Part shown: one piece after another, positions 52,790 to 60,848 of the stretch
How positions within the stretch are numbered: the first letter of the stretch is position 1
How the letters are laid out: every line of letters starts with the position of its first letter
NCBI RefSeq assembly: GCF_028369105.1
Contig: NZ_JAQNDO010000001.1
Location: forward strand, 5,238,501-5,302,500
Direction: 5' to 3'
DNA from: Polyangium mundeleinium
GTDB lineage: Bacteria; Myxococcota_A; Polyangia; Polyangiales; Polyangiaceae
DNA: 64,000 nucleotides
The notes under the pieces: generated by a model
What the model saw: the letters and a program-made list of their open reading frames with translations, nothing else
Database searches by the model: none
Told to the model about the DNA's origin: nothing
Program-made: the position numbers and the translations under genes

Positions 52790-53428
52790 TCATCCCCCGA
52801 AGACGGCCCGCCGCGCCGTGGGAAAATCCTCCCCCGCGGCGCCGCGGCGGGCCGCGAGGGCCTCGGCGAGGAGGTCTTGTTCGAGGAACGCCTGGACGTC
52901 CGCGCGCGTGGCCCCGTCCGTGGGGGCGAACCTCAGGAAATACGGTTTGTCTCCGGTCTTGACGCCCGCCTCGGCGCGCGCGATCACGTGGCGCAGGAGG
53001 GCGAGGGCGTCCTTGGGGAGGCCCCGTCCCCCGATCTTTTCGAATGCTTCGGTCCAGTCGAGATCGGACGATCCGCGGAGTTTGTCGAAGGTCAATTCGT
53101 AGGCGCGTGCGAGGTCCGGAGCCCAGCCGACGGCGTCGATCGCGGCGTCGAGCACATACTGATGGGAATCGCCCGATACGTCCATGATTTCGGCCTGGGC
53201 GAGGCGGAGGCGTCCCTTCAGGGCGGGGTCCGTCACGGCCAGGGATACGACGAGGAACGTGGAGGCATCCGCGCGCTCGATCACGACCTCCTCGTTCATC
53301 GCCCGCGCGGCCCAGGCGAGCAGCTCCGCGGGGAGATCAGGATTGTCCGCAAGGGCCGATTTCGCGAATTCTTTCTCGTTGACGTCGTCGTCGTTGCGGA
53401 GTCGATCCAGGAAGGATTGGGCGTCCAT
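52790..53428 (-). CDS. Unknown helical-repeat protein, 212 aa
   Basis: ATG at 53428 (MDAQSFLDRLRNDDDVNEKE) is chosen because the much longer open frame upstream runs through the 21-bp repeat and has no coding signal. The body is a string of amphipathic helices (EKEFAKSALADNPDLPAELL, NEEVVIERADASTFLVVSLA, LKGRLRLAQAEIMDVSGDSH, AFEKIGGRGLPKDALALLRH), compatible with a HEAT/ARM-like solenoid. It has no signal peptide or catalytic motif. It stands alone, 55 bp from the kinase gene. Confidence 0.7.
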   Translation of the reverse strand: MDAQSFLDRLRNDDDVNEKEFAKSALADNPDLPAELLAWAARAMNEEVVIERADASTFLVVSLAVTDPALKGRLRLAQAEIMDVSGDSHQYVLDAAIDAVGWAPDLARAYELTFDKLRGSSDLDWTEAFEKIGGRGLPKDALALLRHVIARAEAGVKTGDKPYFLRFAPTDGATRADVQAFLEQDLLAEALAARRGAAGEDFPTARRAVFGG

Positions 53429-53509
53429 GCGGGGGAAGATACATGGGACGAGGTCGAGAGTCTGCCTGGGTCTTGTGCCTCGGGCGGCAGGGATGTAGGC
53501 TCTGCGACC

Positions 53510-54007
53510 ATGGCCTCGGCCGACGAGATCCCTGCGTGGCTCAAGCTGCATCGCCGCCTCGTGTCCCTGCAGGACGGCGTGGGGGCCACAAACGCCCTGG
53601 TCTGCGACCTCTCGGGCAGTATCTTCTGTTGTGGTCTGTCGAGGCGATGGGAGGGCATCCCTGCCTTGCGGCTGGCCGCCACGCTGGGGGAAACGCAGGC
53701 CCAGCTCGCGCGCGAGCTCCCCGCGATCGGCGAGATGTTCGAGCGCGTGCTGCGCGCCCGCCCGCCCGGGAAAGAGAAACCCGGCGCGCGCTTCACGGTC
53801 GCGCTGGTAGACGAAGAGCCGTTCGCCTACGCGCAATCGTTCGCCGGTGTTTACGTATTGCTGCTCTGCTTCAGCGGGCCGTTCACGCCGTTTCCGGTGG
53901 CCTCGAAGGTCCGAGCCGCGCTGCCCGAGATCGAGGCGCTGACGGTGATGCTCCCGCCGCCCGAAGGGCCGGACCGTGAGACAATCGCCATGCGGCTGCG
54001 GGGCTGA
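53510..54007 (+). CDS. Unknown protein, possibly roadblock/LC7-like, 165 aa
   Basis: ATG at 53510 starts MASADEIPAWLKLHRRLVSL. The stretch GVGATNALVCDLSGSIFCCG has the beta-hairpin look of roadblock/LC7 domains, which regulate small GTPases such as MglA in myxobacteria, followed by a helix (ETQAQLARELPAIGEMFERV) and strands (ARFTVALVDEEPFAYAQSFA, YVLLLCFSGPFTPFPV). Overall length and strand order allow that fold, but the resemblance is weak. The 21-bp repeat array begins 17 bp after its stop. Confidence 0.65.
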   Translation: MASADEIPAWLKLHRRLVSLQDGVGATNALVCDLSGSIFCCGLSRRWEGIPALRLAATLGETQAQLARELPAIGEMFERVLRARPPGKEKPGARFTVALVDEEPFAYAQSFAGVYVLLLCFSGPFTPFPVASKVRAALPEIEALTVMLPPPEGPDRETIAMRLRG

Positions 54008-54024
54008 GCGGCGTTTTCGCCGAG

Positions 54025-54383
54025 GACACAGTCGCTCGCGCGGCGGGCACAGTCGCTCGCGCGGCGGGCACAGTCGCTCGCGCGGAGGGCACAGTCGCTC
54101 GCGCGGAGGGCACAGTCGCTCGCGCGGAGGGCACAGTCGCTCGCGCGGCGGGCACAGTCGCTCGCGCGGAGGACACAGTCGCTCGCGCGGCGGGCACAGT
54201 CGCTCGCGCGGAGGACACAGTCGCTCGCGCGGAGGGCACAGTCGCTCGCGCGGAGGACACAGTCGCTCGCGCGGAGGGCACAGTCGCTCGCGCGGAGGGC
54301 ACAGTCGCTCGCGCGGAGGGCACAGTCGCTCGCGCGGAGGGCACAGTCGCTCGCGCGGAGGGCACAGTCGCTCGCGCGGAGGG
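54025..54383. repeat. 21-bp tandem repeat array (17 units)
   Basis: GCTCGCGCGG starts a unit every 21 bp without a break from 54034 to 54370. Units end GGCGGGCACAGTC, GGAGGGCACAGTC or GGAGGACACAGTC, the only common variants. All six frames are open through it, which creates long false ORFs on both strands. It lies between convergent genes, as does the related array at 23983-24191. Confidence 0.97.
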
Positions 54384-54387
54384 ACTT

Positions 54388-54495
54388 CAGACCGGGAGCT
54401 CGGGTGACACTTCCTCCCTGCTGGCGATGTCGAGCCGTCCCCTCGGTCGGCGCAAACCGGGGGCTTGGGCACATAGACTGGGACCCTGGGTGACA
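54388..54495 (-). mobile_element. Remnant transposon end, left pair of TGTCACCC repeats
   Basis: Read on the minus strand, 54409-54388 is TGTCACCCGAGCTCCCGGTC plus TG, and 54495-54474 is TGTCACCCAGGGTCCCAGTC plus TA. The two are 86 bp apart. Both match the plus-strand copy at 58178-58199 at 18-19 of 22 positions. Repeated terminal sequences beginning TGT are a feature of IS21-type ends. No transposase gene lies nearby, so this is a remnant or an exapted end. The rest of 54496-54647 shows nothing recognisable. Confidence 0.6.
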
Positions 54496-54647
54496 CGGTC
54501 CGGCAAGGCGGGTACGTGGCCAAGGAGCTGCGGCTACAACGGAAAGCCGTTCATCCATGCGTGCCTCGACGACCTTTGATGTCGTCGAGAACATATCCGG
54601 CATGCGTCGGAATGATGCCCCCCCTTTTCGGCGTCAGCGGGCGAGGA

Positions 54648-57092
54648 TCAGGGGATGACCTCCCATTTCATGATCACCTCGACGGAGCCGGCCGTCAGGT
54701 TGGCGAGGCTAAAGCCCTGGGTCTCGACCATGTGGAGGTAGAGAATGGAATAGCCCGACCAGTTTGGCACGTGGCCGCCCTGCACGGCGGCAGAGCGCTT
54801 GAGCTGTGTACCGAGCTCCGCATCGTCGAGCCCCCTCGTGACGGGCGCGCTCGACGCGTTGAACGCGGCGATGTACGCGTCGGCAGCGATGCTGTTGCCA
54901 AAGCGCATCTCGGTTTGCAGCGGCTGCCCGCCGCTCGTCCCGGTGAATGGGGTCGTTACATGGAGGTAGGCAGCCACGAGCTTGGCGCGCGGGGCCGCCT
55001 TGCCGACGATGAGCCGGCGCTGATCCGCTCCCAGCGGGGGCGTCGACGCAAGGAACGCCTCGTACGTATACACTTGCTTCGTCCAGCCGGAGCGCGGCTC
55101 GTGCAGGACCTCGCGCGAGAAGCCGGGGCCTTTGTACGTCGGGTCGGGTGCGTAGGTGTGCCCGTAGAGGATGCCGGGCCCGAGCGTGTGGTAGTTGCCG
55201 TGGTAGTCCTTCAGCTTCCTGGCCTTGGACGTGGTCGTGTCGTAGGTGTAGTCGTTGATCGAGACGACGCGGATCTGCCTGTTGTTGCCGTGGTCGTTCG
55301 CCACGATGGGGTTCGTGCTTCCGTCGATGACGTCGATGTAATCGTCGCAATTCCAGTACAAGGACCCCGTGGAGAACAGGCCAGAGGGCCCGTTGCCATT
55401 GATGAGCGGGTCGCCGAGCTGGATGATCGGACGCAGCTTGAGCGGAGGGGGAGGAGGGTCCCCCGGCGCAGGCAGCGGCTGGTGGAGCTTGAGGTTGACG
55501 CCGATGAGCGTGAGTGTTCCGCTGTATTTGATGGCGACGCTATTCGACGTGGCCGTGCCGACCCAGGTTCCGCCGATGACCTTCACGGCGCCCGTGACGG
55601 CGCCATCCGACGTGATGAACTTCGCGCCGATGTTCACGTTCTCGGTCGCCTGCTCGATGATCGTGGCTTCACCGCCGCCGATCCTGTAATCGGCGATCGT
55701 GGTGCCTGCGGTGTTGACGCCCGAGACGAGGAGCATCCCGCTCGCTTGATCCCAGTCGACGCCATAGTGGCAATAGCCACTGATCGAGGTGTCGCGGATC
55801 GTGATGTTCTTGGTGTTGCCAGGGCTGAGCGTCTTGATGCAAGCAAGCGTGCTCGAGTCGCTGGCCCCCTGGAGAAAGCAGCTCTCGACCAGGACCTCGG
55901 AGGTCTGCGTCTGCGGTCCGCTCTCCGGCCCGAGCGCGAGGCATACGGAATCGGCGCCGCCCGCGTGGGCTATGGAGCAGCGGGAGATACGCCACCCGGA
56001 CGAGCCCACGCCCCCGTAGATGACCTCACCGGCGCCGTTCTTCACCTCGGCAGCATAGTCCAGGTGAACGCAGTATTTCGCGATGCCCATGCCGTCGAAT
56101 TCGAGGTCTTCGAGGACGCTTCCGTTCGCGCCCATCAAGTGAATGATCTTCCCGCCGGCCGACCCTGTCCATCGAAGGACGGTGCCGACCATCCCGAGCG
56201 TGTAGCCAATCTCGCCGCGAAGGTGGATGGCGCAGCCTGCAGCGCCTCGATACACGAGCGTCTGCTCGATCGGGTAGACGCCTCTCGGGAAGAAGATCAC
56301 GCCTGCCGTGACATCGGTCTCTTGAACGGGCGAGAACACGTTCAGCGCAGCCTGAATCGCTTCATCGTCCCGCGTCACGCCATCACCCCTGGCGCCGAAA
56401 TCCCTCACGTTCAACGTGAGCACGCCATTCTCCCGCGTGCTGCCGACGATCTGCCACGCGAGGCCGTCGAATCGCGCCACGACGACTCCAGGGCCGCCGA
56501 GATCGAAGAGCAACTGCCCGGCGGCGTCCAGGATGCGGATGCGGTACTGGGACATGTCCGAGCGCAGGAGGGTGATCGTGTCGCTGGGGAACGCGCCGAA
56601 GGCGGAGAGCGTGAGGTTGCGATCGCCGGAGAGGCTTTGCGCCGGTATCTGCCGGATCTTCCCTCCCAGTACGTCGATCGTCGTGCTGAGCGCCGAGAGC
56701 GTGAGCGTCACCGGGCTTCTCAGCAGGTTGCCGTGCAGCTGGTCGATGCGGAATTTGTCGGTGTGGTTGGGGATTTGCTCGAACCTGATCACGCCGCTCC
56801 CCGGGGTCGGCGCGTCGGACGTGCATTGCCAGCGCGTGTTATCGAGCGTATCGCCCTCCGACACGAACACCCGCAACCCGAGCAGCTCTGCGGCCGTGTC
56901 GAAATCGGGGTCGCGGATGAGGGTGAGGGTGGACGCATCATACACATAGACGCCATTCTCGGACGACGAGCTTTGGATGCGGAGCAGGGCGCGGTCGCCC
57001 GGGACCAGGTTCTTGCCGTCGAGCTGGTAGGGCGGCGCACCGGGCACCGGAATGTGAACCGTCGAAGCCAAGCGAACCACAGTCGTTGTCAT
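54648..57092 (-). CDS. Phage tail-spike-like protein with pectate-lyase beta-helix
   Basis: The 814-aa product has no signal peptide. Residues 20-95 (LVPGDRALLRIQSSSSENGV, YVYDASTLTLIRDPDFDTAA, VFVSEGDTLDNTRW) match the N-terminal repeat of phage tail fibres. VRDFGARGDGVTRDDEAIQA at 229-248 is the start signature of the pectate_lyase_3 parallel beta-helix, which runs to about residue 560 with regular strand repeats (KNITIRDTSISGYCHYGVDW, VKVIGGTWVGTAT). A separate C-terminal domain follows (KQVYTYEAFLASTPPLGADQ to VEVIMKWEVIP). Such proteins bind or cut surface polysaccharides. No other phage genes are near; it may serve a tailocin or be a relic. It lies inside inverted TGTCACCC repeats. Confidence 0.82.
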   Translation of the reverse strand: MTTTVVRLASTVHIPVPGAPPYQLDGKNLVPGDRALLRIQSSSSENGVYVYDASTLTLIRDPDFDTAAELLGLRVFVSEGDTLDNTRWQCTSDAPTPGSGVIRFEQIPNHTDKFRIDQLHGNLLRSPVTLTLSALSTTIDVLGGKIRQIPAQSLSGDRNLTLSAFGAFPSDTITLLRSDMSQYRIRILDAAGQLLFDLGGPGVVVARFDGLAWQIVGSTRENGVLTLNVRDFGARGDGVTRDDEAIQAALNVFSPVQETDVTAGVIFFPRGVYPIEQTLVYRGAAGCAIHLRGEIGYTLGMVGTVLRWTGSAGGKIIHLMGANGSVLEDLEFDGMGIAKYCVHLDYAAEVKNGAGEVIYGGVGSSGWRISRCSIAHAGGADSVCLALGPESGPQTQTSEVLVESCFLQGASDSSTLACIKTLSPGNTKNITIRDTSISGYCHYGVDWDQASGMLLVSGVNTAGTTIADYRIGGGEATIIEQATENVNIGAKFITSDGAVTGAVKVIGGTWVGTATSNSVAIKYSGTLTLIGVNLKLHQPLPAPGDPPPPPLKLRPIIQLGDPLINGNGPSGLFSTGSLYWNCDDYIDVIDGSTNPIVANDHGNNRQIRVVSINDYTYDTTTSKARKLKDYHGNYHTLGPGILYGHTYAPDPTYKGPGFSREVLHEPRSGWTKQVYTYEAFLASTPPLGADQRRLIVGKAAPRAKLVAAYLHVTTPFTGTSGGQPLQTEMRFGNSIAADAYIAAFNASSAPVTRGLDDAELGTQLKRSAAVQGGHVPNWSGYSILYLHMVETQGFSLANLTAGSVEVIMKWEVIP

Positions 57093-57490
57093 TCAGACCT
57101 CCTGAGGCGGCACCGTGTCGCCTTGAAGTCCGCTTAGACGCGTCACGCGTCCTGAATGGCAAATGAACTATGTTGAAGAATGTCCTATCCGTAATGGAAT
57201 GTTGCATCGCCACGGCATTTGTCGTCGTTGCATTGCACATCGTGCGGGCTCGTCGTGCCGAAGACGCCAATGTCGACCAAGTCCGATGCGCGGTGGACGA
57301 GGCGGGGAAGGGAGCACCGGATGCGGAACCATCCGCGAGCGGCAGCGATTTGTAGGCCGAGGATCCGGGCGGCCCCTGCACATCCCTCTTGACGTGCGTC
57401 CCAGCACAGCCTTTGATGCCGAACGCAAGGACTGGCATGAGCTAATCAAACCGTTGTCCCGCATTCTCCGACGCAAGGAGCGCCACAAGC
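57093..57490. other. AT-richer intergenic stretch in the island
   Basis: These 398 bp are visibly less GC-rich than the rest of the window. The only open frame with any appeal is 57170-57355 on the plus strand, 61 codons, with a hydrophobic stretch CCIATAFVVVALHIV; it lacks a ribosome site and good codon bias, so I do not call it a gene. A small palindrome GACGCGTCACGCGTC occurs near 57139. Confidence 0.4.
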
Positions 57491-58162
57491 ATGACAATGA
57501 CTCTCAAGGATGCCCTCGCGCAGCTGGAATCTCTCGGTCACGAGAAGGTCCGTGCGCAAAACAAAAAACATGGCGCGGGGGACCATCAGTTCGGCGTCCG
57601 TCTTGGTGACATCCGGAAGCTTGCCGCGAAGTTCAAGACCAACCAGCCGTTGGCCATCGCGCTCTGGGACACCGGGAACATCGATGCCCGGCTCCTGGCA
57701 ATCCTTCTGCTCAAGCCCCAAAACCTGTCTCGCGACGAAATGGATCGGATGGTGCGGTCGGTCGACTTTGTGCAAGTCGCGGACTGGCTGAATGCCAATG
57801 TCGTCAAGAACCATCCCGACAAGGAGTCTCTTCGCCAATCATGGATGCAAGACGATGACCCCTGGGCCGCCCGCGCCGGCTGGAGCCTGACGTCAGAGCG
57901 CATCGCCAAACGTCCGGACGGACTCGATCTGCCAGCGCTTCTGGACCGTATCGAGGCTGAGATGGGGAATGCTGCTTCGGAAGTGCAATGGACGATGAAC
58001 TTCTGTCTTGCAGGAATCGGCATTCACTTCCCCAAGCTTCGGAAGCGCGCCCTTGCTATCGGCGAAAGATTGGGCATCTATCGCGACTATCCGGTGTCCA
58101 AGGGGTGTACCTCGCCGTTCGCCCCCCTCTGGATCAACGAAATGGTGCGTCGGCAAAGTTGA
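57491..58162 (+). CDS. AlkD-like DNA alkylation repair protein
   Basis: The 223-aa product matches the AlkD/HEAT-like DNA glycosylase family: LKDALAQLESLGHEKVRAQN, FGVRLGDIRKLAAKFKTNQP, IALWDTGNIDARLLAILLLK, SVDFVQVADWLNANVVKNHP and a C-terminal helix pair (WTMNFCLAGIGIHFPKLRKR). Members remove N3- or N7-alkylated bases. ATG at 57491 follows AAGGAG (57476-57481) by 9 bases. Codon use is less GC-rich than in neighbouring genes, and the gene lies between inverted TGTCACCC repeats, so recent acquisition is likely. Confidence 0.78.
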   Translation: MTMTLKDALAQLESLGHEKVRAQNKKHGAGDHQFGVRLGDIRKLAAKFKTNQPLAIALWDTGNIDARLLAILLLKPQNLSRDEMDRMVRSVDFVQVADWLNANVVKNHPDKESLRQSWMQDDDPWAARAGWSLTSERIAKRPDGLDLPALLDRIEAEMGNAASEVQWTMNFCLAGIGIHFPKLRKRALAIGERLGIYRDYPVSKGCTSPFAPLWINEMVRRQS

Positions 58163-58177
58163 TCCATCGGACGGAAC

Positions 58178-58215
58178 TGTCACCCAGCCTCCCGGTCTAC
58201 CTGTCACTCAGGTAG
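58178..58215 (+). mobile_element. Remnant transposon end, right TGTCACCC repeat with hairpin
   Basis: 58178-58199 reads TGTCACCCAGCCTCCCGGTC then TA, the inverse partner of the copies at 54388-54409 and 54474-54495. The extended match GGAACTGTCACCC...CCCGGTCT (58173-58198) pairs with 54389-54414 at 22 of 26 positions. Directly behind, CTACCTG and CAGGTAG (58197-58215) form a 7-bp hairpin with loop TCACT that may also end AlkD transcription. The element limits cannot be fixed from this window. Confidence 0.6.
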
Positions 58216-58278
58216 CCGGTCTGTACCGCTGGCTTGGCCGCGGCGATCCCTATAAGATCGGACCCCAGGAGGTTTTTC

Positions 58279-59160
58279 ATGCGCACGCATCGACCTGTCA
58301 TGCTCGTGACGCTCCTTTCGGCCATCGCCGTCGCAATGTTCGCCGCGCCTGGATGCGAGGATGACAAGACGCAGGCGAGCAGCGGAGGACCGGAGCCGAC
58401 AGAGAGCGATTTCGTCTCCAGGTATGTGAAGGCCGTCTGCGACCGCACGTTCGCGTGCTGCGACGCGGCGGCCCGGGCCGCGCGCGGCCTGGACGCGAGC
58501 TCCGCCGACGCGTGTGCCTCGGACCTCAAAGCGATTTTCATTGCCATCGGCGGCGGAGGCGAGGTGAAGGGCACCTTCGTCCCGGAAAAGGCGGAGGCGT
58601 GTCTCGCCGAGGTGGGCGCCGCCCCTTGCGCCGAACTTGAAATCCTGGGCGCGCTTTTGGGGGTGGACGAGAAGTTCACGCCGTCCTGCCTCGATGCGTG
58701 GGACGGCTCCGTGCCCGAGGGCGGGACCTGCGGCACGGACTGGGACTGCGCCCGGGACCGCTGCGTGCGCAACGTCGATTCGAGCGGGCAATCGACGTCG
58801 GCATGCAAAGCGAAGGCGGTCGCCGGAGAGCCATGCACGGCGACGTTCGACTGCGAGGAGGCGCTCCGGTGCGACGCGGGGGCGTGCGCGCCGCGGCTCG
58901 CCGTCGGCGGGTCGTGCAAGGGGAGCGTCGACTGCCAAGAGGAGCTTCGCTGCGCCGAGGACGGCACATGCCAGGCGCGCGAGCAGGTGGGCGGTGCATG
59001 CACGTCGGACGAAGACTGCGCGGTCGGCGCTATGTGTGTTGGCGCCACGTGCGCGCCGCTCGGCACCGCCGGCGCGCCCTGCTCCTCCGACGCGGACTGC
59101 GCGTCTTCCGCGTGTGTGGATGCGACGAGCACCTGCGCCGACGTCTGCAAGGGCAGTTGA
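58279..59160 (+). CDS. Cys-rich lipoprotein with five Dickkopf-like repeats, 293 aa
   Basis: ATG at 58279 follows AGGAGG by 6 bases. The signal ends FAAPGC (lipobox APGC). A first region has AVCDRTFACCDAAARAARG and other paired cysteines. From about residue 150 the pattern GxxCxxxxDCxxxLxCxxGxC recurs five times (GGTCGTDWDC, GEPCTATFDC, GGSCKGSVDC, GGACTSDEDC, GAPCSSDADC), a disulfide-knit repeat common in myxobacterial surface lipoproteins. Function is unknown; adhesion or ligand binding is plausible. Oxidative folding would be needed. Confidence 0.82.
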   Translation: MRTHRPVMLVTLLSAIAVAMFAAPGCEDDKTQASSGGPEPTESDFVSRYVKAVCDRTFACCDAAARAARGLDASSADACASDLKAIFIAIGGGGEVKGTFVPEKAEACLAEVGAAPCAELEILGALLGVDEKFTPSCLDAWDGSVPEGGTCGTDWDCARDRCVRNVDSSGQSTSACKAKAVAGEPCTATFDCEEALRCDAGACAPRLAVGGSCKGSVDCQEELRCAEDGTCQAREQVGGACTSDEDCAVGAMCVGATCAPLGTAGAPCSSDADCASSACVDATSTCADVCKGS

Positions 59161-59285
59161 TCGCAGCGGAGGAGCGAGGCTCTCGGGTCGTCTTGTTCGT
59201 CCTCGGTCGCCTCGATCCGAATTCGATCGTCTCCGCGAGCGAGCAGTTGACGGCCCTGCAGATTCGCTGTTAGCTGGGCGTGAAG

Positions 59286-59678
59286 ATGAAACCCGTAACG
59301 CCGACCCCGCTCCCGCGCACTTCCCTCCTCGTCCGCGCCGGGCAAGCCGCGGTGCTCACCGCGGCGCTCTTGCCGGGGTGTGGGGGTGACACGACGGGCG
59401 GAGGTGGCGACATCCCGCCGCAGGCGCCGAATCCGACGACGAGCTCGACGGGGCCGGGCGGTGGAGGGGGCGCGGGCGGCGAGGGCGGCTTCCTCCCGCC
59501 GCAGCCTGGGCCCGGGGGAGGCGGCGAGGGCGGCGTCCTCCCGCCGCAGCCTGGGCCCGGCGGGGGAGGAGGCGCGGGCGGCGTCGGCGGTGGAGGTGGC
59601 GAGGGCGGCGCCATCCCGCCTCAACCCAATCCGGCCGGCGGGGGCGCCATTCCACCCCAACCCCCGGAATTCAAATAA
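59286..59678 (+). CDS. Gly/Pro-rich repetitive lipoprotein, candidate hydroxylase substrate
   Basis: ATG at 59286 (a GTG two codons earlier is possible) gives a basic start, hydrophobic AAVLTAALLPGC and lipobox LPGC (Cys32). The mature 98 residues are almost only Gly, Pro, Gln, Glu and Ala, built on the unit GGxxPPQP: GGDIPPQAP, GGFLPPQPG, GGVLPPQPG, GGAIPPQPN and GGAIPPQPP, separated by long Gly runs. It is surely disordered. Its stop is 10 bp before a JmjC-type hydroxylase gene on the same strand. Regular repeats next to a modifying enzyme suggest a substrate, but direct evidence is lacking. Confidence 0.75.
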   Translation: MKPVTPTPLPRTSLLVRAGQAAVLTAALLPGCGGDTTGGGGDIPPQAPNPTTSSTGPGGGGGAGGEGGFLPPQPGPGGGGEGGVLPPQPGPGGGGGAGGVGGGGGEGGAIPPQPNPAGGGAIPPQPPEFK

Positions 59679-59688
59679 GCCATCGCCG

Positions 59689-60753
59689 ATGGGCGGCAGC
59701 TCTCGGTTCAGGACGCGCAGCGTCCGTTCTCCACAGGCGACCGCGGGGGCCCGAGCAGCGACCCGGCTCTCGGCCGACGCGCTCGATTGGATCGTGCTGA
59801 ACCTCGCGCGCGGCGTGGCGCCCCGCGAGATTGTCGCGACGCTCTCCGGCGCAGGCCTTCCCGTGGCAGCGGTCAGGAGCGCGCTCGACGAGCTCGAGCA
59901 TTCGCAGATCACGCCGGCCTATGTCCGCGCGGTCGACGAGCGCGCCCGAGCCCGCGAGATAGGTCGGCTCCCGCAGCTCGTCGGGCGAGATGAATGCGCG
60001 CTCGTGGAGGTCTCGTGGTGCCCGCCCGCCGACGTGTTCCATCGCCAGCACTGGCTCGGCAATGCCCCGCTCGTCGTGCGAGGGTACGTGGAGCAATGGC
60101 CGCGACCACCGCGCGTTCGTTTCGAGGACCTCCGACGACGATTTGCCGACGTCGAGATCGAGGTCGCCCGCGGTCGAACCAAGCACACGCGCCCCGACCT
60201 CGAATTCACGGAGCTGCGGGCGAAGATGCCGTTCGGGGACTACCTCGATCTCGTCACGAGCGCGATCGGCAACGACGTCTATCTCGTCGCGCGCAACCGC
60301 GCCTTCGAGGACACCGCGATCGGGCAATTGCTCGACGAGATCGAGCTGCCCCCCGATCTCTTCCCGCCGCCGCGCCGCGGGGCCATGTCCTTTTGGCTTG
60401 GGCCCGAGGGCACGCACACGCATCTGCACCACGACGGGACCAACAACTTCTTTTGCCAGATCCTCGGCAAGAAGCGGGTGCTCCTGGTGCCGCCCAGCGC
60501 GACGATGGTGGCGGACGCGGCCACGGGTTTTTACGCCTCGCATACGAGCGAAGACGTTCGTCGAACCCACCCCGAGCTCGTCCATGAAGTGGAGCTCGCG
60601 CCGGGAGATGCATTGTTCATTCCGGTCGGCTGGTGGCACGAGGTATGGAGCCTGTCCCCGAGCCTCTCGCTCGCCGTCGTGGGCTTTCGATGGCCGAGCA
60701 GTTATGACTACCGGCCAGGGCGTCCGCTCCGCCAGCGCGAGTCGCTCGTTTGA
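59689..60753 (+). CDS. JmjC/cupin_8 2-oxoglutarate hydroxylase (FIH-like)
   Basis: The 354-aa product has an N-terminal helical part (28-90, LSADALDWIVLNLARGVAPR) and a cupin_8 domain. The entry strand APLVVRGYVEQWP is typical. The iron triad is His247 and Asp249 in HLHHDGTNNFF and His317 in VGWWHEVWSL. Lys262, 13 residues after Asp249, matches the 2-oxoglutarate lysine of human FIH, whose sequence around the site is alike (HxD...NFFxQIxGxK). Such enzymes hydroxylate Asn, Asp, His or Arg in proteins. Start ATG 59689 fits the 10-bp gap after the Gly/Pro-rich lipoprotein gene. Confidence 0.9.
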   Translation: MGGSSRFRTRSVRSPQATAGARAATRLSADALDWIVLNLARGVAPREIVATLSGAGLPVAAVRSALDELEHSQITPAYVRAVDERARAREIGRLPQLVGRDECALVEVSWCPPADVFHRQHWLGNAPLVVRGYVEQWPRPPRVRFEDLRRRFADVEIEVARGRTKHTRPDLEFTELRAKMPFGDYLDLVTSAIGNDVYLVARNRAFEDTAIGQLLDEIELPPDLFPPPRRGAMSFWLGPEGTHTHLHHDGTNNFFCQILGKKRVLLVPPSATMVADAATGFYASHTSEDVRRTHPELVHEVELAPGDALFIPVGWWHEVWSLSPSLSLAVVGFRWPSSYDYRPGRPLRQRESLV

Positions 60754-60779
60754 GGCGGGCGAGCGCCCGGGCACGACGC

Positions 60780-60848
60780 ATGATGACCGAAGACGAACAC
60801 AAGCGGCTCGCCGACGGGATCCTGGGCGGCGCACAGGTCGACAAATGA
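60780..60848 (+). CDS. Possible 22-aa micropeptide overlapping the next gene
   Basis: ATG ATG at 60780 begins MMTEDEHKRLADGILGGAQV-DK and ends in a TGA that overlaps the next ATG (ATGA at 60845-60848). A terminal overlap of this form is how genes in this window are usually coupled, which is why I list it. There is no good ribosome site and the length is within chance. It may be a leader ORF coupling translation, a small peptide, or nothing. Confidence 0.35.
   Translation: MMTEDEHKRLADGILGGAQVDK

Noticed and set aside
54025-54383. CRISPR array
   Set aside because: Units are contiguous with no unique spacers, and no cas genes are present. The same holds for the arrays at 382-660, 12020-12187 and 23983-24191.
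53851-54603. Long minus-strand ORFs reading RASDCAL, PPRERLC or SARATVP heptads, and a plus-strand GHSRSRG ORF
   Set aside because: A 21-bp repeat with no stop codon opens every frame. The repeats have no start signals, and the real genes on either side end before the array.
54516-57137. Plus-strand ORF of 873 codons
   Set aside because: Shadow of the beta-helix gene, Arg/Asp/Val-rich with no motif.
57163-57609. Plus-strand ORF of 148 codons before AlkD
   Set aside because: It overlaps the AlkD start in another frame, and its Arg/Gly/Ser-rich translation has no foldable segment.
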